From the NCBI RefSeq assembly GCF_009765995.1, contig NZ_LMUI01000008.1:160034-224033 (forward strand): a stretch of 64,000 bases of DNA, written 5' to 3'. Made by a program: the position numbers and the translations under genes. Of the stretch, positions 10,759 to 18,957 are shown piece by piece; position 1 is the first letter of the stretch, and every line of letters begins with the position of its first letter. A model generated the notes under the pieces. That model was not told the DNA's origin. It made no database searches and saw only the letters and a program-made list of their open reading frames with translations. This DNA is from Methylocapsa sp. S129. GTDB taxonomy: Bacteria > Pseudomonadota > Alphaproteobacteria > Rhizobiales > Beijerinckiaceae.

Positions 10759-10794
10759 TTGACATTTTCGATCCAAAAGTGCAATAGTTGCACT
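10759..10794 (+). promoter_or_regulatory. Promoter and palindromic operator of the DUF4160/DUF2442-HTH pair
   Basis: A consensus -35 box TTGACA (10759-10764) is followed after 18 bp by AATAGT (10783-10788), a weak -10. A perfect inverted repeat with 7-bp arms, AGTGCAA-TAG-TTGCACT (10778-10794), covers the -10. A repressor bound there would block RNA polymerase, as expected for an autoregulated toxin-antitoxin operon. Confidence 0.7.
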
Positions 10795-10814
10795 ATGGCA
10801 TTCGATGGATTTAT

Positions 10815-11048
10815 ATGCCGACCTTGCAACGTTTTGGCTCCGTCAGCGTCCGCATGTACGCCGACGATCATCGCCCGCCGCATTTCCACATCGTCGCGCC
10901 CGACTTTCAGGCGCTCGTGAGGATTTCTGATCTGGCGGTGATCGCAGGGGAAGCCCGCCCGACGGAGATCGCAGAGGCGCTGGCTTGGGCGCAAGTCAAT
11001 CGGGAAATGTTGGTCCTCAAGTGGGCCGAACTCAACGAACGGAATTGA
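10815..11048 (+). CDS. DUF4160 domain protein, putative toxin-like partner
   Basis: This 77-residue protein begins MPTLQRFGSVSVRMYADDHR and contains the DUF4160 hallmark YADDHRPPHFHIVAPDFQALV. DUF4160 genes regularly sit directly upstream of DUF2442 genes, as here, and the pair is treated as a putative type II toxin-antitoxin module; biochemical activity is not established to my knowledge. It is separated from its partner by 2 bases. A TTG further upstream lies inside the operator and is rejected as start. GC and codon use are somewhat lower than flanking genes, consistent with mobility. Confidence 0.82.
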   Translation: MPTLQRFGSVSVRMYADDHRPPHFHIVAPDFQALVRISDLAVIAGEARPTEIAEALAWAQVNREMLVLKWAELNERN

Positions 11049-11050
11049 CT

Positions 11051-11491
11051 ATGCCGAAGAAGAATTTGCCGCGCATCGCCGCCGTGGCGGCCGGCAAGAA
11101 GCCTCTGACCTTGCGCGTCCGCTGGGACAACGGCGATGAAAGCCACGTTGACGTGTCCGGGCCGATTGAGACCTTTCGCGTTTACGAACCACTGCGTCGA
11201 TCGCAGGATTCCTTTGCCAGCGTAAGCGTGGGGGAACACGGAACGGATGTCGTCTGGTCTGACCAGATTGACATGTCAGCCGATACTTTATGGCGGCTTG
11301 CGCAAGAGCAGACGGGCGCAACTATGTCGCCGGACGCCTTCAAGAATTGGCGCACCCGCAAGGCTTATACGCTGGATGCGGCGGCGCGCGCGTTGGGCCT
11401 CAGCCGCCGCATGGTGGCCTATTACGAGCAGGGCGCGAAGCCCATTCCACGGGTAGTCGCGCTTGCGACGCGCGCGCTGGAAAGTGCGTGA
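11051..11491 (+). CDS. DUF2442 domain plus helix-turn-helix protein, putative antitoxin
   Basis: The 146-residue protein joins an N-terminal DUF2442 domain (about residues 15-75, PLTLRVRWDNGDESHVDVSG) to a C-terminal XRE-like helix-turn-helix (about 105-140, YTLDAAARALGLSRRMVAYYEQG). Many DUF2442 proteins lack the HTH, so the fusion makes this one a self-contained repressor. A perfect palindrome over the operon's -10 region (10778-10794) is its likely operator. It begins 2 bases after the DUF4160 gene, so both come from one transcript. Confidence 0.82.
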   Translation: MPKKNLPRIAAVAAGKKPLTLRVRWDNGDESHVDVSGPIETFRVYEPLRRSQDSFASVSVGEHGTDVVWSDQIDMSADTLWRLAQEQTGATMSPDAFKNWRTRKAYTLDAAARALGLSRRMVAYYEQGAKPIPRVVALATRALESA

Positions 11492-11573
11492 GGCAAAATG
11501 AAACCGCGCCGACGCGTCATGTGTGCTTTGACATGATAGCTGCGTCTCAAACAAAGCGATAAGAAAACGCGCA

Positions 11574-12371
11574 TCATTCGGCGGGCGCGGGCGCCAGCGC
11601 CTTGGCCGTCTCCTTCGGGCTGGCTCCGAGATAGCCGAGCGCGACAAAGCCGGCGCCGCCGATGACGTTGCCGAGCGTCACCCACAAGAGATTGTAGGCC
11701 ATGCCGCCAAAGCTGACGCTCGCGGGATGATTGCCGAGCAGAGCGATCGAGAAGATCGTCATGTTGGCGATCGAATGTTCGAAGCCCGCGGCGATAAACG
11801 CAAAGAGGCACCACCAGATGAGGATGCATTTGGCCGCATCGCTTGTCGCGCGCGCGCTTGTCCAGAGAGCGAGGCAGACGAGCCAGTTGCACAGAGCGCC
11901 GCGCGCGAGGAGCGCTAGAGCGGGCGCGTTCATTTTGGCGGCGGAAGCGGCGAAGACCAGGTCGGCGCCGTCCTTGAGAATCTGGCCGCCGCCGCCAAGC
12001 CAGAAGACAAACGCGAGCAGCGCCGAGCCGACGAGATTGCCGACCCAGGACAGGACCCAGCAGCGCGCGAGCGCGGCAAGATCGACCGAACCGCGCGCGA
12101 CGCCGATGGTCATGAACATCGTATGGCCGGTGAAGAGATCGGATCCGGCGAATACGACAAGCGTCAGCGCGATGCCAAAACACGCCCCCATCACGAGGCT
12201 GCGCAGGCTGGGATCGATCTGCTGGCCCAGCGTGAAGATGAGAATGATGCCGATGCCGACATAGGCGCCGGCCATCATCGACGAAATGAAGAAGGCGGAG
12301 GGCTTTTCACGCGCGAAAGCCGCCTTGTCGGCGGCGACCTGCGCGAAATGATCGAGCGTTTTTGCGAACAT
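11574..12371 (-). CDS. Formate/nitrite transporter (FNT) family channel
   Basis: The 265-residue integral membrane protein shows the six-helix FNT layout. AGAYVGIGIILIF is in the first helix, GSDLFTGHTMFM marks the first broken helix, GALCNWLVCLALW the middle, and GFEHSIANMTIF carries the central histidine that gates anion passage. FNT members move formate, nitrite or hydrosulfide across the inner membrane, and the sequence does not decide which. In a methylotroph a formate channel would be natural, but that is inference. No nitrite reductase or formate dehydrogenase gene is adjacent. Confidence 0.9.
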   Translation of the reverse strand: MFAKTLDHFAQVAADKAAFAREKPSAFFISSMMAGAYVGIGIILIFTLGQQIDPSLRSLVMGACFGIALTLVVFAGSDLFTGHTMFMTIGVARGSVDLAALARCWVLSWVGNLVGSALLAFVFWLGGGGQILKDGADLVFAASAAKMNAPALALLARGALCNWLVCLALWTSARATSDAAKCILIWWCLFAFIAAGFEHSIANMTIFSIALLGNHPASVSFGGMAYNLLWVTLGNVIGGAGFVALGYLGASPKETAKALAPAPAE

Positions 12372-12567
12372 GGCTTGCGTCCTGTCGGCCTCATTGGGTC
12401 AGAGACCGGCGTCGAACCGACGGCGCTCTCACCCTTGCCCGGAGAGATATCTACGCAAAGGCCATGCCAGCCCGCGGCGCGAAAAATGCGAACAGAACCA
12501 ACGGCGACGATCCGTTAGGCTCGCGCCGGCGCCCAGATTTTGCGCATTGCGCCCGGTTTCAACGCGC

Positions 12568-13629
12568 CTATCCGCCGCCGGTCGGTCCGAATAGCAGCAG
12601 CGCGAGCCCATAGGCGAGCACGCAAAGCGCCGCCGCCAATTCCAGCGCGCGCGCGATCAGGGTCGCCCTCGCGGATTCGCGCGAGGCCAGGCGCATGGCG
12701 GCGTCCTTGGCGAAAACAGCAAGGCAGGCCAGGGCGCTGGTGGTTATCGCCGTGCCGAGCGCCATTGCGAAGGTCGCGATAATGCCGGCGGGAAATAACC
12801 CCTGGGTGAGCGCGAAAGTCAGCACGACAATGGCGCCTGAACAGGGCCGCGCGCCTGCCGCGACGACGGTCGCCGTGGCGCCGCGCCAGGAAAAGCCGGC
12901 GCCAAGCTGGGCGGGATCGGGCGCATGATAATGACCGCAATCGGCTTCCGCGACGATATTGGCGCCCGGCGTCTCGACGCGAAACTGCGAGGCGACGCCC
13001 AGAGCCAGCGCGGGCCGCCAGGGCGCGTTGGCAAAAAGAGCGGGTTGCTTGGCGCGATCCGCGATGGCGCGGCGCAAGGCGGCGGCGAAGGCGCGGCCTT
13101 TGGTCCAGGCGAGCCAGGCGCCGATGGCGGCGATAAGGAGGTAACTCGCGATTTCCACCACATCGCTGGCGCTGTTCATCTGCGCGCCGGTCGCCCGGAA
13201 GATGAGCGCGGCGATGCCGATAAGCGCGATCGCGACCAGTGCTTGCAAGATCGCCGCGAGGAAGGACAGAACCATTCCGCGCCGCAGCGCCCGCTCGTTG
13301 GCGAACATATAAGAGGCGATCAGAGCCTTGCCGTGGCCCGGCCCGGCCGCATGGAATACGCCATAGGCGGCGCTGAGGCCGATGAGGCCCCAGATCGCCG
13401 AACGATCGCTATGCAGCGCTTTGACTTCGCCCGCCATCAAATGGTTGAGCCAGGCGGCGACGCCGAGAATCCAACCGGCAAAACCGGTCGGCGCGCCCCC
13501 GGCCTCGCCGCCAGGCAGAGCAAAAGGCCGCGCGGCCGATTGCGCCAGAGCGGGATCGGCGACCAAAGCTAGCAGGATCGCCAATGCGGCGAGCGTGCAT
13601 AGCGCGCGCAGATTCAGCAAATTTCTCAC
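12568..13629 (-). CDS. Nickel/cobalt transporter, NicO (RcnA-like) family
   Basis: A 353-residue membrane protein with a signal-like first segment (LCTLAALAILLALVADPALA) and about six membrane segments. Family motifs are GVFHAAGPGHGKALIASYM and GARPCSGAIVVLTFAL. A metal-binding loop between them contains the His/Cys-rich CGHYHAPD. NicO proteins move Ni2+ or Co2+, usually outward. The GTG start overlaps the DUF1007 stop (GTGA), so the two are translationally coupled. The DUF1007-NicO pair is a standard module in alphaproteobacteria, probably a periplasmic metal-handling accessory plus permease. Confidence 0.88.
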   Translation of the reverse strand: MRNLLNLRALCTLAALAILLALVADPALAQSAARPFALPGGEAGGAPTGFAGWILGVAAWLNHLMAGEVKALHSDRSAIWGLIGLSAAYGVFHAAGPGHGKALIASYMFANERALRRGMVLSFLAAILQALVAIALIGIAALIFRATGAQMNSASDVVEIASYLLIAAIGAWLAWTKGRAFAAALRRAIADRAKQPALFANAPWRPALALGVASQFRVETPGANIVAEADCGHYHAPDPAQLGAGFSWRGATATVVAAGARPCSGAIVVLTFALTQGLFPAGIIATFAMALGTAITTSALACLAVFAKDAAMRLASRESARATLIARALELAAALCVLAYGLALLLFGPTGGG

Positions 13630-14288
13630 GGACAGGCGATGATGGCGCGGCTGGCCATTTTGAAGCCGAAATTGGCGCCGGGGGCCAGGCCGCTGAAAAA
13701 GGACTCGGTCAGCTTGCTCGATTCGTCCGCCTCCAGCGGTTTGGGCTTGGCGAGGGAAAGCGAACACCCCGCCGGCGCGCCGGCCAGTTTGACGCCGTCC
13801 TTGTCGTCAAATTCAAAATCGATGAAAAATTCGGGATCGGCGACCAGCAGCGAAAAGAATTTTCCCGGCGCCGTCGCCGTCTTGAGAGGCAGGACGACGT
13901 GAAAGGTCACGAGATGGTCCGGACGCTCTTCCATCCAGTAATCCGTGACATCGCCGAAATCGACCGCTTTGCCGCCGATCTTGAGGGTCGTGAAATAGCC
14001 GATCTGGGCGAGCGAGCCGGCGTTTTCCTTGGCCAGCGGCGCAAAATCCTCGCGCTTGACCAATTGGCCCGCCGGAGCCAAGCCCTGTGTGGCGAAGGAG
14101 GAATACATTTCGTCGAAAGTCCAGTCGTGGATGATTCCGCTTACTTTGCCGTCCGGCGTGAAGGCGACCTGACTGCGCATGGTCACCCAGACATGGGGAT
14201 GGGCGAGGGCCGGACTTGGCGCCGCCCAAAAGACAAGCGTGCCCAGCGCCGCGCCGATCGTCCCTTTCCAGCGCCGCCTGAGGGCCAT
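13626..14288 (-). CDS. DUF1007 family periplasmic protein (metal-transport partner)
   Basis: The 220-residue product starts with a clear Sec signal (MALRRRWKGTIGAALGTLVF, then WAAPSPALA) and the mature protein begins HPHVWVTM, the His-rich N-terminus that defines DUF1007. A downstream segment is HDWTFDEMYSS. The exposed His-x-His after signal cleavage suggests metal binding, in keeping with its partner, the NicO permease, whose GTG start overlaps this stop. I use the ATG at 14288 because it starts the signal peptide and has GGAG upstream; the frame is open 36 codons further. Confidence 0.85.
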   Translation of the reverse strand: MALRRRWKGTIGAALGTLVFWAAPSPALAHPHVWVTMRSQVAFTPDGKVSGIIHDWTFDEMYSSFATQGLAPAGQLVKREDFAPLAKENAGSLAQIGYFTTLKIGGKAVDFGDVTDYWMEERPDHLVTFHVVLPLKTATAPGKFFSLLVADPEFFIDFEFDDKDGVKLAGAPAGCSLSLAKPKPLEADESSKLTESFFSGLAPGANFGFKMASRAIIACP

Positions 14289-14459
14289 GCCCGCCGCTCC
14301 AGTCCATAGAATCGAGAAATAGCACATCCCAAACGCCCAGATGACGGCAAACTTGGGCGCGAACATGGCCCGCGCGTCTTTGGCCGCTCGCGTCATCGCA
14401 AAAGCGCCCGCGCCGCCGTGCTTTAGTTTTTGTTAAAAGATTGCGCGCACTTCTAGCCA

Positions 14460-15392
14460 ATGGCATGTCGCGTTTCGCCATTGTTCCTGGGTGCCTGCGC
14501 CCTTCTGTCGCTGTCCGGTTGCGGGTTCCTCGAACACGCCGAGCGGCCGGCCTGGCGCACCCAGGCTGAGAACGCGTGTCTTGCTCGCGGGCTGGTTCAA
14601 CCCTCCGCTTTCATTACGCCGGCCCACGAAATCGACGGGCCCGGCATTTGCGGGCTTACCCATCCGTTCAAGGTTTCGGGCCTGGCGAACGGGACGGTCT
14701 CTGTCGAGGGGCCGGTGACGATCGATTGCTCGATGATTCCCGCCCTGGAGGACTGGCTCGCCGATGTCGTGCAGCCGATCGCCCAGGCGCATTTTGGCCA
14801 AAACGTCGTGGGATTGACCACGTTCGGCGCCTATAGCTGCCGCGGCGTCGACAATCTTGCCGGCGCGCGGCTCTCGGAACATGCGTTCGGCAATGCGATC
14901 GACATTTCTGGCTTCAAACTGGCGGACGGGCGCAACATCGTCATCGTTCAGGATTGGAAGAAGACGGATACGCAGGAATCAGCCTTCCTGCATGAGGTTC
15001 ACGCCGGCGCGTGCCAGCATTTCACTACTGTGCTCGGGCCCGGCGCCGATGTGTTCCATTACAATCATTTTCATCTGGATCTGGCGATGCATGGCGCGAC
15101 AAATACGGGGCCGCGCCGCTATTGCAAGCCCGCTCCCGCCCCGAATCTGACGCCCGCGCCTGGGCAGCCCGATGGCCTGCCGCCCGCGCCCGAGATTGAG
15201 GAGCCGCAGGATATTGCGCAAGCGGCGCCCGGCGTCGGCGGCCCGATGGCGCTGCACGGTCCGACAGGAGAATTGCCGCCGCCCGTGCGCGCCTATAGTC
15301 CCGCGCCGCTGGTTCCTCCCCAGCCGCTGCCCGAAGGTCGCCCGCTCGATTGGGACATCACATCCTCAATCAACGCGTCGCGGGACAATTAA
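14460..15392 (+). CDS. Extensin-like C-terminal domain lipoprotein (putative peptidoglycan hydrolase)
   Basis: A 310-residue protein with a lipoprotein signal ending in the lipobox LSGC (Cys about residue 21). The extensin-like C domain (PF06904) follows, with LSEHAFGNAIDISGF and HYNHFHLDLAMH, whose His/Asp/His set matches the zinc site of LAS-type D-Ala metallopeptidases. The last ~90 residues are Pro/Ala-rich and probably span the periplasm. Cell-wall remodelling is therefore likely. It is divergent from the DUF1007-NicO pair. Confidence 0.85.
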   Translation: MACRVSPLFLGACALLSLSGCGFLEHAERPAWRTQAENACLARGLVQPSAFITPAHEIDGPGICGLTHPFKVSGLANGTVSVEGPVTIDCSMIPALEDWLADVVQPIAQAHFGQNVVGLTTFGAYSCRGVDNLAGARLSEHAFGNAIDISGFKLADGRNIVIVQDWKKTDTQESAFLHEVHAGACQHFTTVLGPGADVFHYNHFHLDLAMHGATNTGPRRYCKPAPAPNLTPAPGQPDGLPPAPEIEEPQDIAQAAPGVGGPMALHGPTGELPPPVRAYSPAPLVPPQPLPEGRPLDWDITSSINASRDN

Positions 15393-15418
15393 CACGGGCG
15401 CGTTCTCTCGCGCGGCGC

Positions 15419-15949
15419 TCATCCCCGGCGAAAAGCGAACGCCGCTTCGGGCGCTTCGCCGCCTGAGGCCGTGGCGCCAAAACGCCGATGAATGCTCACG
15501 TCCGCGCCGGGCCCGGGGACCACGCGCATCTCGCGCGCCACGAGCGGCCGGCCGTCGCGGGCGCACACGCGCAGCCGCGCGATTTCCTCGCCGGTCGCCG
15601 TATCGACGACGCGAACGGGCGCTTTTGCCTCGCCCGCGATCCAGCGATCGCCCCATTGCATCAGCGCGATGAAGGCGGGCAGAACGTCTCGCCCCTTCTC
15701 TGTCAGCCTGTAAAAGCGCGGATTGCCGCGGCCCGGCGCGACATTGCGGGTCAGAATTCCCGTCGCGACCAGTTTGTTCAGACGCGCGGTCAAGATGTTG
15801 CGCGCCACGCCGAGTCTCGCCTGAAAATCCGTGAACCTCTGCATGCCGAAAAAAGCTTCGCGCAGGATCAGCAGCGTCCATCTTTCCCCAATCTCGCCCA
15901 AGGCTTGGGCGACTGAGCAGGGCTGATCTTCAAAAGGGGGAGTTTGCAT
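15419..15949 (-). CDS. HxlR family transcriptional regulator
   Basis: The 176-residue protein has the HxlR winged helix: CSVAQALGEIGERWTLLILREAF, then RFTDFQARLGVARNILTARLNKLV and LTEKGRDVLPAFIALMQWGDRW. It extends about 60 residues beyond the DNA-binding domain with no recognisable motif except a small CARDG segment. It faces a PaaI-type thioesterase. A perfect 9-bp-armed inverted repeat at 15968-15988, just upstream of its start, is its likely operator. Confidence 0.9.
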   Translation of the reverse strand: MQTPPFEDQPCSVAQALGEIGERWTLLILREAFFGMQRFTDFQARLGVARNILTARLNKLVATGILTRNVAPGRGNPRFYRLTEKGRDVLPAFIALMQWGDRWIAGEAKAPVRVVDTATGEEIARLRVCARDGRPLVAREMRVVPGPGADVSIHRRFGATASGGEAPEAAFAFRRG

Positions 15950-15967
15950 TCTGGATTGTTAGACTTT

Positions 15968-15988
15968 TTGGTTGCGTTTCGCAACCAA
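15968..15988. promoter_or_regulatory. Palindromic operator in the HxlR/thioesterase gap
   Basis: Perfect inverted repeat with arms TTGGTTGCG and CGCAACCAA around a TTT loop, 19 bases upstream of the HxlR start and about 75 bases upstream of the thioesterase. Its length fits a dimeric winged-helix repressor. A partial half-site GGTTGGTTTCG follows. Confidence 0.7.
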
Positions 15989-16063
15989 TCGTGGTTGGTT
16001 TCGATATGAACTAAATCGACGGCGCTCTACGGCGTCGGCGGGAAGCCAAGGAGCGAAATCGAC

Positions 16064-16567
16064 ATGAGCGAGCAAAATTCCACGGCCCTTCGGACCGCTC
16101 CGGGCGCTTCAATCGCGACGAGCGAAGAGGTGGACGGCCTCGAATTTCTCAATCGGATCAAGGATGGGCGCTGGCCCCCACCCGCGATGGCGGTGCTGTT
16201 GGGTTTCGATATCGTTGAAACCGAGCGCGGCCGCGTGGTCTTCGCGGCGATTCCGACCGCGGCTCATTACAATCCGGCGGGGGCCGTCCATGGCGGATTT
16301 GCCGCGACTCTGCTGGATTCCTGCATGACCTGCGCCGTGCAATCGACGCTCAAGGCGGGACTCTCCTGCACGACGCTCGATCTGAACATTCATTACACGC
16401 GCGGCGCAAACGACAAGACAGGCGTCCTGCGCGCCGAGGGCAAGGTCGTCCATGTCGGCCGCCAGATCGCGACCGCCGAAGGGCGCGTCACCGATCCGCA
16501 GGGGCGGGTGATCGCCCATGCGACGACCTCCTGCCTGATCTTTCCCATTCGCCCGCCAAACGCTTAA
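16064..16567 (+). CDS. PaaI family hotdog thioesterase
   Basis: The 167-residue hotdog-fold protein carries PAGAVHGGFAATLLDSCMTCAV, the PaaI signature with the HGG turn and the acidic catalytic residue on the long helix. A second block, GVLRAEGKVVHVGRQIATAEGRVTD, is the usual fourth-strand region. Members hydrolyse aromatic or medium-chain acyl-CoAs. AAGGAG precedes the ATG. It is divergent from an HxlR regulator and convergent with an enoyl-CoA hydratase, so it probably salvages CoA from stalled intermediates. Confidence 0.88.
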   Translation: MSEQNSTALRTAPGASIATSEEVDGLEFLNRIKDGRWPPPAMAVLLGFDIVETERGRVVFAAIPTAAHYNPAGAVHGGFAATLLDSCMTCAVQSTLKAGLSCTTLDLNIHYTRGANDKTGVLRAEGKVVHVGRQIATAEGRVTDPQGRVIAHATTSCLIFPIRPPNA

Positions 16568-16574
16568 AGGACAC

Positions 16575-17372
16575 TCAGCCCCGCGGCGCGAGCCGTCCGC
16601 GAAAGCGGAATTCCGGCGCGCGCTTGGCCCGGGACGCGGATCGCGCCTCGGCAAAGTCCTCGCCCGCCGCAGCGCGTTCCACCAAGGCTCGGAAGGCCGG
16701 GCTTTCCTGGTCGAGACCGCCGGCGATTGCATCGATCGCCATTTTTCCGCCCCGGACCGAATATTGGCTCAAGCTGGCAAGTTCGCGCGCGTAAGCCAAG
16801 ACCGTCGCCTCCAGTCGCGACGGCTCGACCAGGCGATCGATCAACCCCATCGTCAAAGCCTCGGCGCATTCGACCCGCCGCGCGCTGAACAAAAGATCCT
16901 TCGCGCGCGCCGGGCCGATCGTCTGAACCAGCCGGCGCGTCTCGACAAAACCGTAGAGGAGGCCATGCTTGGCGGGCGGAATCGCCAGAAAAGCGTCGTC
17001 GGCGCAGAAGCGCAAATCGCAGCACAGCGCCAACGCCATGCCGCCGCCAATGGCGCTGCCTCTGACGGCGGCGATCGTTGGGCGATCGAGCGCAACAAGG
17101 GCGTTGAGACTATCCTGAATCGCCTGATTGTAATCATGCGTCGCCTCGGCGTCGCGAAAGACGGTCTCGAACTCGCTGAGATCGGCGCCGGCGCAAAAAT
17201 GCCCCTCGGACCCCTCCACGATGACGACCAGAGCCTCGCTCGCCGAGGCGATGTGCGCGCATAGAGCGGGCAAGGCGCGCCACATCGCGCGCGACATGGC
17301 GTTGCGTCGATCGGGCCGATGCAGCCGAATGCGCGCAATAGGCGGTTCGAGAACAAGGGAAATTTCGTTCAT
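16575..17372 (-). CDS. Enoyl-CoA hydratase/isomerase family protein
   Basis: A complete 265-residue crotonase-fold protein. HFCAGADLSEFE and GSAIGGGMALALCCDLRFCADDAFLAIPPAKHGLLYG contain the two oxyanion-hole amides. The C-terminal trimerisation helices end ESPAFRALVERAAAGEDFAEARSA. Of the two catalytic glutamates of classical hydratases I see no clear equivalents (the second region has KHGLLYG), so an isomerase or other crotonase activity is possible. It is unrelated in context to the partial hydratase at the left window edge. Confidence 0.85.
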   Translation of the reverse strand: MNEISLVLEPPIARIRLHRPDRRNAMSRAMWRALPALCAHIASASEALVVIVEGSEGHFCAGADLSEFETVFRDAEATHDYNQAIQDSLNALVALDRPTIAAVRGSAIGGGMALALCCDLRFCADDAFLAIPPAKHGLLYGFVETRRLVQTIGPARAKDLLFSARRVECAEALTMGLIDRLVEPSRLEATVLAYARELASLSQYSVRGGKMAIDAIAGGLDQESPAFRALVERAAAGEDFAEARSASRAKRAPEFRFRGRLAPRG

Positions 17373-17538
17373 GCGTTCGCCGCTGGATGCCTGGAGCCTT
17401 GCATGAAGCTTTGGCCCAAACGACGCGCCTGCGCAAACGGCTGGATTGGCGTGCGCCGCGCGAAGCAGTTTCGCCCATATTTGGAAGGAAGCGCCGGGCG
17501 CGTTACGCTTATATCGACGCCACTCGGGGAACCCATCG

Positions 17539-18957
17539 ATGACCGAAGAAGCCTATCCGCGCGACCTTGCCGGCTATGGACGCACGCCGCCTTTCGCCGA
17601 TTGGCCCCGTGGCGCGCGCATCGCCGTGCAATTCGTCATCAATTACGAAGAGGGCGGCGAAAACAACATTCTTCATGGCGACGCCGCCTCCGAGGCCTTC
17701 CTCTCGGAAATCGTCGGCGCGGCGCCGTGGGTCGGCCAGCGCCATATGAACATGGAATCGATTTACGAATATGGCTCGCGCGCCGGCTTCTGGCGTCTGC
17801 ATCGGATGTTCACCGAGCGCGCGATGCCGGTGACGGTCTATGCCGTCGCGACGGCGATGAAGCGGAATCCGGAGCCGGTCGCCGCGATGAACGAGGCCGG
17901 CTGGGAAATCGCCACCCATGGCTATAAATGGATCGATTATCGCGACGTGCCGCTCGAAGTCGAAGCCAGGCACATTGCCGAGGCCGTAGAGATTCACACG
18001 GCGATCGCCGGCGCGCGCCCGCTCGGCTTCTATCAAGGCCGTTCCTCGATCAACACGGTCCGGCTCGGCATGGCGGAGGGCGGCTTCCTTTATTGCGCCG
18101 ATTCCTATGCCGACGATCTGCCGTATTGGATCGAAGGGCCCAAGGGCCCCCAACTCATCGTCCCGTATACGCTCGATTCCAACGACATGCGTTTTGCCGC
18201 CGCGCAGGGGTTCAATTCGGGCGACCAATTCTACGCCTATCTCAAGGATTCCTTCGACACGCTCTATGCGGAAGGCGGGACCGCGCCCAAAATGCTCTCG
18301 ATCGGCCTTCATTGCCGGCTGGTTGGGCGCCCGGGACGAGCCGCTTCGCTGGCGCGCTTTCTCGATTATGTCAGCGGGCATGACCAGGTTTGGGTCGCCA
18401 CCCGGCTCGATATTGCGCGCCATTGGATCCGCAAACATCCCCCCAAAGGCGGCTGGAAGCCCTCGCGCATCAGCCGCACGCTGTTCGTCGAGCGCTTCGG
18501 CGGCGTCTATGAGCACTCGCCCTGGGTCGCCGAAGCCGCTTTCGACGCGGGGCTTGGCGCGGATGCGGACACCTCCGCCGGTCTGGCCTCGGCGATGGCG
18601 CGCGCGATGCTGGCGGGCGGCGACGTCGCCAAACGCGCCCTTATCGACGCGCATCCCGATCTTGCCGGCAAACTCGCTCTGGCCAAGAGCCTGACGGCGG
18701 AATCGACAGGCGAGCAGGCCGGCGCCGGGCTCGATCGATTGACCAGCGACGAACTCGCCAGATTCACTGTGCTCAACGATTCCTACCGCGCCCGGTTTGG
18801 CTTTCCCTTCATCATGGCGGTCAAGGGCAAGACGAAGAGCGATATTCTCGCCGCCTTCGAACAGCGGCTCAAAAACGAGAAGCCAACCGAGTTTGAAACG
18901 GCGCTGGCCGAGATCAACAAAATCGCCGCGCTTCGGCTGAAGGATATTTTGCCGTGA
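17539..18957 (+). CDS. puuE: Bifunctional PuuE allantoinase / OHCU decarboxylase
   Basis: A 472-residue fusion. The first ~300 residues are a polysaccharide-deacetylase-like PuuE allantoinase (VQFVINYEEGGENNILHGD, MNMESIYEYGSRAG, GWEIATHGYKWIDYRD). The last ~160 are 2-oxo-4-hydroxy-4-carboxy-5-ureidoimidazoline decarboxylase (FVERFGGVYEHSPWVAE, AHPDLAGKLALAKSLTAEST, FTVLNDSYRARFGFPFIMAVKG). Thus one chain performs the decarboxylation that yields S-allantoin and the opening of allantoin to allantoate. This fusion is known in alphaproteobacteria. The start at 17539 gives MTEEAYPRDLAGYG, the family N-terminus. Its stop overlaps the guanine deaminase start (GTGA), forming a purine catabolic operon. 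Confidence 0.9.
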   Translation: MTEEAYPRDLAGYGRTPPFADWPRGARIAVQFVINYEEGGENNILHGDAASEAFLSEIVGAAPWVGQRHMNMESIYEYGSRAGFWRLHRMFTERAMPVTVYAVATAMKRNPEPVAAMNEAGWEIATHGYKWIDYRDVPLEVEARHIAEAVEIHTAIAGARPLGFYQGRSSINTVRLGMAEGGFLYCADSYADDLPYWIEGPKGPQLIVPYTLDSNDMRFAAAQGFNSGDQFYAYLKDSFDTLYAEGGTAPKMLSIGLHCRLVGRPGRAASLARFLDYVSGHDQVWVATRLDIARHWIRKHPPKGGWKPSRISRTLFVERFGGVYEHSPWVAEAAFDAGLGADADTSAGLASAMARAMLAGGDVAKRALIDAHPDLAGKLALAKSLTAESTGEQAGAGLDRLTSDELARFTVLNDSYRARFGFPFIMAVKGKTKSDILAAFEQRLKNEKPTEFETALAEINKIAALRLKDILP

